64,000 nucleotides of DNA from NCBI RefSeq assembly GCF_016461785.1, contig NZ_JAEMUH010000008.1:124001-188000 (forward strand), written 5' to 3'. The notes below the pieces were generated by a model. It had not been told where the DNA came from. It did no database searches and was given only the letters and a program-made list of their open reading frames with translations. This DNA is from Marinomonas ostreistagni. Lineage in GTDB: Bacteria; Pseudomonadota; Gammaproteobacteria; Pseudomonadales; Marinomonadaceae. A program made the position numbers and the translations under genes. Of this stretch, positions 56,325-63,357 are shown piece by piece (positions within the stretch are counted from its first letter, which is position 1; each line of letters begins with the position of its first letter).

Positions 56325-58355
56325 CTAAGCAGCAATGCCACTATGACGCAGCAGCGCATCGACACTTGGCTCACGGCCACGGAAGGCTTCAAACAGCTCG
56401 GCCGCTGGGCGTGAACCGCCGTTTGCCAATATGGTATCACGGAAGTGGGCACCGGTTTCAGTGTTGAAAATGCCATCTTCTTCGAATTTCGAGAACGCAT
56501 CGGCAGACAAAACTTCCGCCCACTTGTAGCTGTAGTAACCGGCCGCGTAGCCGCCAGCAAAGATGTGCGAGAAGCTGTTCTGGAAACGGTTAAACGCAGG
56601 TGGAACAGTGACTGCCACTTGGCTGCGAACTTCGTCTAATACGTCTTGCGCCTTGATACCGTCTTTGTATTCGCGGTGTAAGCGGAAGTCGAACAGAGAG
56701 AACTCCAATTGACGCACCATCTGCATACCAGACTGGAAGTTCTTCGCCGCGAGCATTTTGTCTAACAAGTCTTGAGGCAGTGGCTCGTTGGTTTCGAAGT
56801 GACCCGCAATATGCGCTAAAGCTTCCGGCTCCCAGCACCAGTTTTCCATAAACTGACTTGGTAACTCGACCGCATCCCATGCCACGCCATTGATGCCTGA
56901 TACAGAAGAGACTTCAACCTGCGTCAGCATGTGGTGTAAGCCGTGACCGAACTCATGGAACAAGGTCGTGACTTCATCGTGGGTCAGTAAAGCAGGCTTA
57001 TCGCCGATTGGCTGAGTGAAGTTACAAACAAGATATGCCACAGGTAGCTGTAGACGGCCATCGTCTAAGCGACGACGTACACGACATTCGTCCATCCACG
57101 CACCGCCACGCTTGCCTTCGCGAGCGTAAGGGTCTAAGAAGAAGCGAGCAATGTCTTCACCATTTTTAGAGATGGTAAATAGCTGAACGTCTTTGTGGTA
57201 CGTATCAAAATCAGACTCTTCGCGAATATCCACACCGAACAAGGTTTGTGCCGTATGGAACAAGCCCGACAGCACTTTGTTAATCGGAAAGTAAGGACGC
57301 AGCACTTCTTGCGAAATGGAATATTTCTTCTCGCGCAGTTTCTCTGCGTAGTAGCCCACATCCCAAGAATTCAACTCTTCGACACCGTATGCTTCTTTAG
57401 CAAACGCTTTAAGGTCCGCAAGGTCCGTCTCAGCAGAAGGCTTAGACTTCACCGCAAGATCACTCAAGAAGTCTACAACTTGCTGGCCACTTTCCGCCAT
57501 TTTCGTCGCAACTGATAATTCTGCGTAGTTTTCAAAACCAAGGATCTGAGCCATTTCATGGCGAAGCGCCAGGATTTCATCGATCAATGGCGCGTTGTCG
57601 AATTTACCTTCGCTGCTTAACTCAGACGCGCGTGTTGCGTACGCCGTATACATTTCTTTGCGCAGTTCTTGGCTGTCTGCATAGTTCATCACTGGCAAGT
57701 AAGATGGGATGTCTAGTGTGAACAACCAGCCTTCTTGCTCTTTCGCATCCGCCATTTGCTTGGCTTGGGCAATGGCTGATTCAGGTAAACCCGCCAGCTC
57801 TGCTTCGTCGGTGATCAGCTTGCTCCACGCACGGGTCGAATCCAATACATTTTCCCCAAACTGGCTGCCTAGCTCGGATAAACGTGCGCTGATTTCGCCG
57901 TAACGTTTTTTCGGCTCGCCTTCTAGACCAACGCCCGACAACTCGAAGTCACGAATAGTTTGCGTCAAAGCCTCGGCTTGCGCAGGTGTCAAAGATTTGG
58001 CTTCAGCGCTTTCTGCTAGGGCTTTGTAGGCTTCGTACAGAGCTTTGTTTTGACCAAGCTCTGTGTAGTAGTCGCTAAGCATTGGCAAGCTTGCGTTGTA
58101 GGCTTCACGAATCTCAGGCGTGTTTTGTACAGAATTAAGGTGACTGATCGGCGACCAAAATTGACCTAAGCGATCGTGGATCTCATCCAAAGGCGTGACT
58201 AAACTTGCCCACGTTGGCTGTGCGTTCTTTTCAACGACAGCCGCAATATCCGTGCGGTTCTTCTCAAGTAATGATTCCAAGTCGGCAACGATGTTCTTAG
58301 GCTCGACCTTGGAAAATTCTGGCAATGTCGTAGCGTCCCATACGGATTGTGTCAT
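56325..58355 (-). CDS. prlC: Oligopeptidase A (M3 metallopeptidase)
   Basis: A 676-residue cytoplasmic zinc peptidase of the thimet oligopeptidase family, the usual length for OpdA/PrlC. The zinc motif is FHEFGHGLHHML (HEFGH near residue 466), with the third ligand Glu downstream and YKWAEVLSADAF near the C-terminus. It degrades short peptides and cleaved signal peptides. yheV lies downstream on the same strand. The ATG at 58355 gives the expected N-terminus; the divergent gamma-carbonic anhydrase gene begins 166 bases away. Confidence 0.96.
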   Translation of the reverse strand: MTQSVWDATTLPEFSKVEPKNIVADLESLLEKNRTDIAAVVEKNAQPTWASLVTPLDEIHDRLGQFWSPISHLNSVQNTPEIREAYNASLPMLSDYYTELGQNKALYEAYKALAESAEAKSLTPAQAEALTQTIRDFELSGVGLEGEPKKRYGEISARLSELGSQFGENVLDSTRAWSKLITDEAELAGLPESAIAQAKQMADAKEQEGWLFTLDIPSYLPVMNYADSQELRKEMYTAYATRASELSSEGKFDNAPLIDEILALRHEMAQILGFENYAELSVATKMAESGQQVVDFLSDLAVKSKPSAETDLADLKAFAKEAYGVEELNSWDVGYYAEKLREKKYSISQEVLRPYFPINKVLSGLFHTAQTLFGVDIREESDFDTYHKDVQLFTISKNGEDIARFFLDPYAREGKRGGAWMDECRVRRRLDDGRLQLPVAYLVCNFTQPIGDKPALLTHDEVTTLFHEFGHGLHHMLTQVEVSSVSGINGVAWDAVELPSQFMENWCWEPEALAHIAGHFETNEPLPQDLLDKMLAAKNFQSGMQMVRQLEFSLFDFRLHREYKDGIKAQDVLDEVRSQVAVTVPPAFNRFQNSFSHIFAGGYAAGYYSYKWAEVLSADAFSKFEEDGIFNTETGAHFRDTILANGGSRPAAELFEAFRGREPSVDALLRHSGIAA

Positions 58356-58521
58356 ATCGTGATATCCTTTTTGGCGTTTGCAGGATGCAGTAGCACCCTT
58401 GCAGAAATAGGTTTAATACTGACATATAAGATATGTGGTCTTGGCGCTTTTTCAATGGGCAAACGCCGATCACCCTCATAGCTTTCATTAATACTGCACG
58501 GTGCGTGCTAAGGATTAGACA

Positions 58522-59073
58522 ATGGCAATTAAGACATTTCGTGGTCATACCCCAACATTTGGCGCGCGAGTCTGGGTCGATGACAGCGCAGTGATCATCG
58601 GTGACGTAGAGATCGGTGATGACAGCTCAGTTTGGCCATTGGTTGCCATTCGCGGTGATATGCACCGCATTCGTATCGGCCAACGCACCAGCATCCAAGA
58701 CAACTCTTGCTTACATATTACTCACGCCAGCACTTACAAGCCAGAAGGTCACCCATTAGAAATCGGTGACGACGTCACCGTAGGCCATATGGCCATGCTG
58801 CATGGCTGCAAAATCGGCAACAAAGTCCTCGTCGGCATGGGCACTACGATTCTGGACGGCGCTGTGATTGAAGATGAAGTCATTATCGGTGCAGGCTCAT
58901 TGGTGCCACCTGGTAAACGTCTTGAATCAGGGTATCTATACATGGGCTCACCAGTGAAACAAGCTCGCCCACTGAGCGAGAAAGAGATCGAATACTTCCA
59001 ATACGCAGGTCTTAACTACGTCAAATTAAAAGACGAATACTTGGCCGAAGCTGAGGCCGCAGGAGACGCCTAA
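58522..59073 (+). CDS. Gamma-carbonic anhydrase-like hexapeptide-repeat protein
   Basis: A 183-residue left-handed beta-helix protein of the YrdA/CaiE type. It has the repeated hexapeptides (IIGDVEIGDDSSVWPLVAIR, IGQRTSIQDNSCLHI) and the three zinc histidines in HIT(H)AS and GHMAMLHGCKIG, with the RGDMHRIRIG motif. Many such proteins bind zinc or other metals, but catalytic carbonic anhydrase activity has been shown for only some. It overlaps the following gene by one base (TAATG), so they are co-translated. Confidence 0.92.
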   Translation: MAIKTFRGHTPTFGARVWVDDSAVIIGDVEIGDDSSVWPLVAIRGDMHRIRIGQRTSIQDNSCLHITHASTYKPEGHPLEIGDDVTVGHMAMLHGCKIGNKVLVGMGTTILDGAVIEDEVIIGAGSLVPPGKRLESGYLYMGSPVKQARPLSEKEIEYFQYAGLNYVKLKDEYLAEAEAAGDA

Positions 59074-59525
59074 TGAGCCGTTTAAGTGCGCCATTTATCG
59101 GTGTAGCACTGGTCGCTGGGGCGTTCTGGGTCGCGACTCAGTCCTACCAGAAAAACTTCGCAGGCCCGGCCCTAGATGAAGCCAAGCAAGCTGAGTTGGG
59201 CATTCAGCTGGTTGAGTTCCCGCGTCAAATTCCACCCATTGAGCGTCTAGAACAAGGCCAATGGCAAAGCGTCTACGTCCAACCTGAGTTCTGTGATGCC
59301 GTTTGCCAAGGCAGTAGTGTGCAAATGACAAAACTGGGCGTACATGTTCTCCCTGCTAACCAAGCGACTTCTGCTGAACTGAGCCAAATTCTCAGTACAG
59401 AAAAATATGTAGGGCATCAAAACCGAGTACTTCTGCTTAACAAAGAAGGAAAGTTTGCCGGCTCAATACAGCCCCCCTACACGCAAGAATCTTTTGACGT
59501 CATTTTTAAAGCATTGAATCCATAA
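59073..59525 (+). CDS. Membrane-anchored protein with CxxxC motif, possibly thioredoxin-like
   Basis: A 150-residue protein with one N-terminal membrane helix (LSAPFIGVALVAGAFWVATQ) and a periplasmic part. The stretch WQSVYVQPEFCDAVCQGS holds a CxxxC pair like that of copper chaperones in the Sco group, and RVLLLNKEGKFAGSIQPPYTQ resembles a thioredoxin-fold end strand. It may be a redox or cytochrome-oxidase-type assembly factor, but this is a weak, from-memory similarity. It starts on the stop of the carbonic anhydrase-like gene. Confidence 0.65.
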   Translation: MSRLSAPFIGVALVAGAFWVATQSYQKNFAGPALDEAKQAELGIQLVEFPRQIPPIERLEQGQWQSVYVQPEFCDAVCQGSSVQMTKLGVHVLPANQATSAELSQILSTEKYVGHQNRVLLLNKEGKFAGSIQPPYTQESFDVIFKALNP

Positions 59526-59551
59526 ATTTTCGATTTTTTTGTCCATAGTGT

Positions 59552-59577
59552 GTAATAAACACTCGGCTTGTTCCGTC
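59552..59577 (+). promoter_or_regulatory. Candidate ECF-sigma promoter of the sigma factor gene
   Basis: TGTAATAA at 59551-59558 (-35-like) and CGTC at 59574-59577 (-10-like) lie 16 bases apart and 48 bases before the sigma gene start. A matching element precedes bufA at 60781-60805 (TGTAAGAA, 15 bases, CGTC), suggesting that the sigma factor activates its own gene. Confidence 0.5.
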
Positions 59578-59625
59578 TATAGCGTTAAATTGATAACCCG
59601 TAGAAACGACAAGCCGAGATTTTAC

Positions 59626-60252
59626 ATGACCCAAGCCCTATCTCGCTCCAACGAACAAACGAACGCCCAACTGTTTCATGACACGGAGTTCATGGAAAGT
59701 TTGCGTGCCCAAATGATCAAGTTTGCGGTGCTGCAAGTCAGAAACGACGCCCTAGCTGAAGATGCCGTTCAAGAAGCAATGATCTCTGCTTACCAAAATA
59801 TCGAACGTTTTAATCGTCAGGCCGCTTTAAAAACATGGGTCTTCGCGATTCTCAAAAATAAATTAATTGATATTTTGCGTAAGGAAAAGCGCTATACCAG
59901 CGTCAGTTTATTAGAAGAAGGCGCAGGCCGAAGCGACGAAGCATTACTAGAAGATCTATTTAATGAAAAAGGTCACTGGCAAAAAGATGAGCGCCCTAAA
60001 AAATGGGATGAGCCAGACCACGGCCTTGAGAGCCAGCATTTTTGGCGTACTTTTGATGTCTGTTTAGATGCTCTGCCTGCAAAATATAGCCGATTCTTTA
60101 TGATGCGTGAATTCTTAGAGCTCGACACAAACGAAATTTGCGACAACGAGGATGTCACCGTCAGTAACCTGAACACCACACTGTTTCGTGCGCGTTTACG
60201 CTTGCGCGAATGCCTTGAAGATAACTGGTTTCAAGGGGAGAAAAACACATGA
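59626..60252 (+). CDS. ECF-type RNA polymerase sigma factor
   Basis: A 208-residue sigma-70 family protein of the extracytoplasmic-function class. Region 2 includes DALAEDAVQEAMISAYQNIERF and TWVFAILKNKLIDILRKEKR, and region 4 has LDALPAKYSRFFMMREFLEL with the helix-turn-helix TNEICDNEDVTVSNLNTTLF. An unusually long acidic linker (DLFNEKGHWQKDERPKKWDE) lies between them, as in the sigma factor family described as TIGR02943. ATG 59626 is chosen over earlier in-frame codons because it yields the canonical region 2. Its stop overlaps the anti-sigma start. It probably controls the buf operon downstream. Confidence 0.88.
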   Translation: MTQALSRSNEQTNAQLFHDTEFMESLRAQMIKFAVLQVRNDALAEDAVQEAMISAYQNIERFNRQAALKTWVFAILKNKLIDILRKEKRYTSVSLLEEGAGRSDEALLEDLFNEKGHWQKDERPKKWDEPDHGLESQHFWRTFDVCLDALPAKYSRFFMMREFLELDTNEICDNEDVTVSNLNTTLFRARLRLRECLEDNWFQGEKNT

Positions 60253-60437
60253 TGAAATGCACCGAAGCCACACAACTTTTATCGGAAAAGATGGATCGCT
60301 CATTATCCAGCAAGGAAAAAATTAACTTAGGCGTCCACACTGCTATGTGCCCCGCGTGTCGTCAATTTGGTAAACAGATGCTTTCTTTACGTAAAATTAG
60401 TCAGCAATACGTGAACCATAAGGAAGGAAACAACTAA
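60249..60437 (+). CDS. Small zinc-finger (zf-HC2) anti-sigma factor
   Basis: A 62-residue protein. MKCTEATQLLSEKMDRSLSS and HTAMCPACRQFGKQM give the His-x3-Cys-x2-Cys zinc motif of anti-sigma factors. No membrane helix follows, so it is soluble, unlike the large membrane NrsF-type anti-sigma used with Caulobacter bufferin genes. The start codon ATG at 60249 overlaps the sigma stop (ATGA). It probably holds the sigma factor inactive and releases it on metal or thiol stress; that sensing role is inference from the zinc motif. Confidence 0.88.
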   Translation: MMKCTEATQLLSEKMDRSLSSKEKINLGVHTAMCPACRQFGKQMLSLRKISQQYVNHKEGNN

Positions 60438-60463
60438 AAAGCGGAGCCTATCGCTCCGCTTTT
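60437..60463. terminator. Bidirectional terminator after the anti-sigma gene
   Basis: AAAAGCGGAGC pairs with GCTCCGCTTTT around loop CTATC. It overlaps the anti-sigma stop on the plus strand and lies 20 bases past the stop of the minus-strand Lys-rich gene, serving both. It separates sigma/anti-sigma from bufA, which therefore needs its own promoter. Confidence 0.92.
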
Positions 60464-60483
60464 ACTAACACACTCAAAAAGTC

Positions 60484-60606
60484 TTATTTCTTAGTGGCTT
60501 TTTTCAGTGATTTTTTTAGCTTAGCAATTTTGTCTTTTTGCTTAGATACTTTTTCTTTACGTGCTTTGATCTCTGACTTGATTGCTTTCACTTCTTTCTT
60601 AGACAT
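60484..60606 (-). CDS. Lysine-rich coiled-coil microprotein
   Basis: A short protein of about 40 residues on the opposite strand of the gap between the anti-sigma and bufA. The sequence from MSKKEVKAIKSEIKARKEKV onward is almost entirely Lys, Glu, Ile and Ser in a heptad-like pattern, so it forms a charged helix or coiled coil. AAGGAG lies before an ATG at 60612 (three bases away) and 60606 (nine bases away); either could serve. It may be a small DNA- or RNA-binding or cell-envelope protein; no family is recognised. A terminator follows. Confidence 0.55.
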   Translation of the reverse strand: MSKKEVKAIKSEIKARKEKVSKQKDKIAKLKKSLKKATKK

Positions 60607-60780
60607 ATCCATAGTCTCCTTATAATTCAATGATTTAAGATCTTCACTGTACGCTTGTTGAAGAGAAAACCCCACCCCTCAACAGCAATTGTCATAAAAA
60701 CTTAATACATAAGTCACAAAACCGCCACATAAACAAAAACCATCTGGGGAAAAAATTTTATCTTTTTTTTAAAATTGTCT

Positions 60781-60805
60781 GTAAGAATTTAAAAAACGAA
60801 TCGTC
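60781..60805 (+). promoter_or_regulatory. Candidate ECF-sigma promoter of the bufferin operon
   Basis: TGTAAGAA (60780-60787) and CGTC (60802-60805) lie 44 bases before the bufA start, with AT-rich spacing. The element matches that before the sigma gene, including the preceding GT (GTCTGTAAG versus GTGTGTAAT). This suggests coordinate control. Confidence 0.55.
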
Positions 60806-60848
60806 CAAAGGATGTAACAAAACATTTATTCCTTTGGAGGAAAACATC

Positions 60849-61124
60849 ATGTCTACTAAAAACACTTCACTTGCTCTTGCTTTAGGTACTGCGGTTGCTC
60901 TATCAGCTGTAGCGGTCCCAGCCCAAGCCGCATCGAAAGAAAAATGTTACGGTGTGGCGCTTGCTGGTCAAAATGACTGTGCAGCAGGCCCAGGTACATC
61001 TTGTGCAGGCACATCGACCATGGATTACCAAGGCAATGCTTGGAAACTGGTTCCAGCTGGCACATGCATGGAAATGGACTCGCCAACGTCTCCTTCTGGT
61101 CACGGTAAATTGGAAGCATTCTAA
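60849..61124 (+). CDS. bufA: Bufferin-type RiPP precursor, DUF2282 (BufA)
   Basis: A 91-residue exported peptide. A signal peptide (residues 1-27, ending PAQA) is followed by [40 protein letters not shown] and a final TC, with cysteines at 33, 44, 52 and 73 in the pattern of DUF2282 bufferins. In Caulobacter such peptides are modified at cysteines by an MNIO enzyme and bind copper in the periplasm. The acidic Gly/Ser/Pro tail ([16 protein letters not shown]) is unusual and may be the enzyme recognition end. ATG 60849 has GGAGG eight bases upstream. bufB follows after eight bases. Confidence 0.93.
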   Translation: MSTKNTSLALALGTAVALSAVAVPAQAASKEKCYGVALAGQNDCAAGPGTSCAGTSTMDYQGNAWKLVPAGTCMEMDSPTSPSGHGKLEAF

Positions 61125-61132
61125 GGGCTGTC

Positions 61133-62029
61133 ATGATGACCTTTAGTAAGCCGCAAGCCGAGGGTAAATATTTACCCTCAGGCTTTGCCCAGCAAACAGG
61201 GATCAGCTTAAAGCCGTGCTATTACGAGCAAATCTTAACAACACGGCCTAAGGTTGGCTTTTTTGAAATCCATGCCGAGAACTACTTGAGTGAAGGCGGC
61301 CCCGCTCGTCATTACCTTGAAGAAGTTCGTAGTCTGTATGACATCACCGTTCATGGTGTGGGGTTATCCTTAGGCGGCGATGACACACTCAACCTTGACC
61401 ATTTAGAACGCGTTGCACGTTTAGTAGAAAGAGTTCAACCCGCCGTATTTTCTGAGCACTTGGCTTGGTCCACTCACCAGCAACATTTCTTTAATGACTT
61501 ATTACCAGTGCCCTACTCCGAAGATCGGTTGCAGCGGCTATGTGAGCACGTTGACCAAGTACAAGCACGACTCAAACGCCAGATATTAATCGAGAACCCT
61601 TCTACCTATTTCGAGTTTTGCTCCAGCGCCATGGAAGAAACTGACTTTATCGCGGAGTTGGTCAAACGCACAGGCTGTGGGCTTCTACTCGACGTCAATA
61701 ACGTTGATGTCTCTTGCTTTAATCATCAACGTAACCCTTATGATTATTTACGAACCTTCCCGTTACAGGCCGTTCAGCAGATACATTTAGCTGGACATAC
61801 GCTAGACGAGAAGGCGCAACCTGCACTAAAGATCGACTCACACGATCAACCTGTGACCAGCGATGTCTGGCAGCTTTATCAACACACACTTGAGTTGATG
61901 GGAGATTGCCCAACCCTGATTGAACGTGATGGCAATTTTCCTGAGTTATCTGTTTTGCACGAAGAAGCGGTTATGGCCGACCGTATTCGAGCCTTAGTAA
62001 AGGAGGCCCAGAATGCAGCAGCAATTTAG
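61133..62029 (+). CDS. bufB: MNIO family RiPP-modifying enzyme, DUF692 (BufB)
   Basis: A 298-residue protein of the DUF692 multinuclear non-heme iron oxidase family. It has FFEIHAENYLSEGGPARHYL, HGVGLSLGG, SEHLAWS, IENPSTYFEF, LLDVNNVDVS and HLAGHT, the TIM-barrel residues that bind two or three irons. It would oxidise the cysteines of BufA into thiooxazole-type groups, as shown for related enzymes. It lies directly after bufA and overlaps bufC by 17 bases, so the three are translated together. The start may be ATG 61133 or 61136. Confidence 0.94.
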   Translation: MMTFSKPQAEGKYLPSGFAQQTGISLKPCYYEQILTTRPKVGFFEIHAENYLSEGGPARHYLEEVRSLYDITVHGVGLSLGGDDTLNLDHLERVARLVERVQPAVFSEHLAWSTHQQHFFNDLLPVPYSEDRLQRLCEHVDQVQARLKRQILIENPSTYFEFCSSAMEETDFIAELVKRTGCGLLLDVNNVDVSCFNHQRNPYDYLRTFPLQAVQQIHLAGHTLDEKAQPALKIDSHDQPVTSDVWQLYQHTLELMGDCPTLIERDGNFPELSVLHEEAVMADRIRALVKEAQNAAAI

Positions 62030-62771
62030 TCAGGCTCTGTTTTCCACAAACGAACTAGAGCAAGAAGATTTACTCAACGATATTAAGGGCCACTCGCTAG
62101 CTGAGCGCACACAACGCCTAAACGTCTACCGCAACAATGTGTATGTCTCTCTGATGGACGCCCTTGGGGAAATTTTCCCCGTGTGCAAGCAAGTGGTGGG
62201 TGACGCTTTTTTTAATGCCATGGCACGCCAATATGTAGATAGACACCCTCCTAGATCAGCAATCCTAAGCGAGTACGGCGATCAATTCAGTGAATTTGTC
62301 AGCCATTTCTTTGCAGCCCAATCGCTGCCCTATCTTGCCAGTTTGTGTGACCTGGAATACCGACTTTTGCAGATGACGCATAACGCTGAGCCGACACATT
62401 TGTCTCTAAGTGAAGCACAACAACGCCTCAGCCAAGCCAACAATCCAGACGCATTACAACTGTTACTGTACTCGCAATGTGAGCTTCTAAGCTATCCTTA
62501 CGCCGTCGGACAACTTTATCTAGCACATAAACAACCACAGCTGAATTTAAAGCAATTGCAACTTCAACAGGCAGACCACTTATTAATTGCTAAATCTGGC
62601 CTGTACGGCTGTATTTACCCACTTAATGCCCTAGAGTTCGAGTTCATTAAGGCGTTAAAAGAGAACCCGAGTTTGGGGCAAGCATTGCCTGAAAACGAAT
62701 CTTTCGACTTAGGCCAAACCCTCGCAAAATTAATGACTTGGGAAGTGTTTTCAGACATTTATGAATCTTAG
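62013..62771 (+). CDS. bufC: Bufferin partner protein, DUF2063 (BufC)
   Basis: A 252-residue protein whose first 95 residues are the DUF2063 domain (FSQALFSTNELEQ, RTQRLNVYRNNVYVSLMDAL, FPVCKQVVGDAFFNAMARQY), labelled a putative DNA-binding domain but now known as the recognition partner of DUF692 enzymes (HvfC/BufC). It probably delivers the precursor to BufB. The C-terminal part is less conserved and all helical. It overlaps bufB by 17 bases; the DoxX gene follows after nine bases. Confidence 0.93.
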   Translation: MQQQFSQALFSTNELEQEDLLNDIKGHSLAERTQRLNVYRNNVYVSLMDALGEIFPVCKQVVGDAFFNAMARQYVDRHPPRSAILSEYGDQFSEFVSHFFAAQSLPYLASLCDLEYRLLQMTHNAEPTHLSLSEAQQRLSQANNPDALQLLLYSQCELLSYPYAVGQLYLAHKQPQLNLKQLQLQQADHLLIAKSGLYGCIYPLNALEFEFIKALKENPSLGQALPENESFDLGQTLAKLMTWEVFSDIYES

Positions 62772-62780
62772 GAGCCTGAT

Positions 62781-63248
62781 ATGCTAAACCTGTTAACACG
62801 TGTTCCCGAACAGCTGTTTCGCACCATCCCTGAAACACTCATTCTGTTATTGGCTCGATTTGCTCTGGCCACTGTATTTTGGCTCTCAGGACAAACAAAA
62901 ATCGAAGGCTTTGCCTTCAACCCATTAGCGGGACAATTTGAATTTGGCTTACCTACCATAAAGGAATCCACATTCTTCTTATTTGAGTATGAGTACGCCC
63001 TGCCTCTGATCCCAGCCAACCTCGCGGCTTATCTCGCCACCGCTGCCGAGCATGTACTGCCCATTTTGCTTGTGCTGGGTTTGTTCACGCGATTAGGCGC
63101 TGCGGGCATTTTGGCCATGACCCTAGTGATTCAACTCTTTGTTTACCCTAGTGCCTATGCCTTGCATACTTCTTGGGCCGCTATGGCATTACTACTTATG
63201 AAACAAGGCGCTGGACGTGTTTCTCTAGACAACCTTCTCACTCGCTAG
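62781..63248 (+). CDS. DoxX family membrane protein of the bufferin operon
   Basis: A 155-residue protein with four membrane helices. It has LILLLARFALATVFWLSGQT and a LPVLLVLGLFTRL-like block (LPILLVLGLFTRLGAAGILA), the DoxX pattern. DoxX proteins often end bufferin and related RiPP operons; their role is thought to be redox or membrane electron-transfer support but is not settled. The start follows AGGAG-like context after bufC. A terminator lies at 63290-63329. Confidence 0.92.
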   Translation: MLNLLTRVPEQLFRTIPETLILLLARFALATVFWLSGQTKIEGFAFNPLAGQFEFGLPTIKESTFFLFEYEYALPLIPANLAAYLATAAEHVLPILLVLGLFTRLGAAGILAMTLVIQLFVYPSAYALHTSWAAMALLLMKQGAGRVSLDNLLTR

Positions 63249-63289
63249 AAAGCGTTTCATTAAATTAAGAGCCTAAGCAATACGCCATA

Positions 63290-63329
63290 AAAAATGCGAC
63301 ACCTTGATCTCTCAAGATGTCGCATTTTT
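63290..63329. terminator. Bidirectional terminator between the buf operon and znuB
   Basis: AAAAATGCGACA (63290-63301) pairs with TGTCGCATTTTT (63318-63329), and an inner CTTGA/TCAAG stem extends it. T-runs on both strands make it a terminator for both the DoxX gene and znuB. Confidence 0.93.
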
Positions 63330-63357
63330 AAGTCTTACTTGGCGATCAGCGCTTAGT

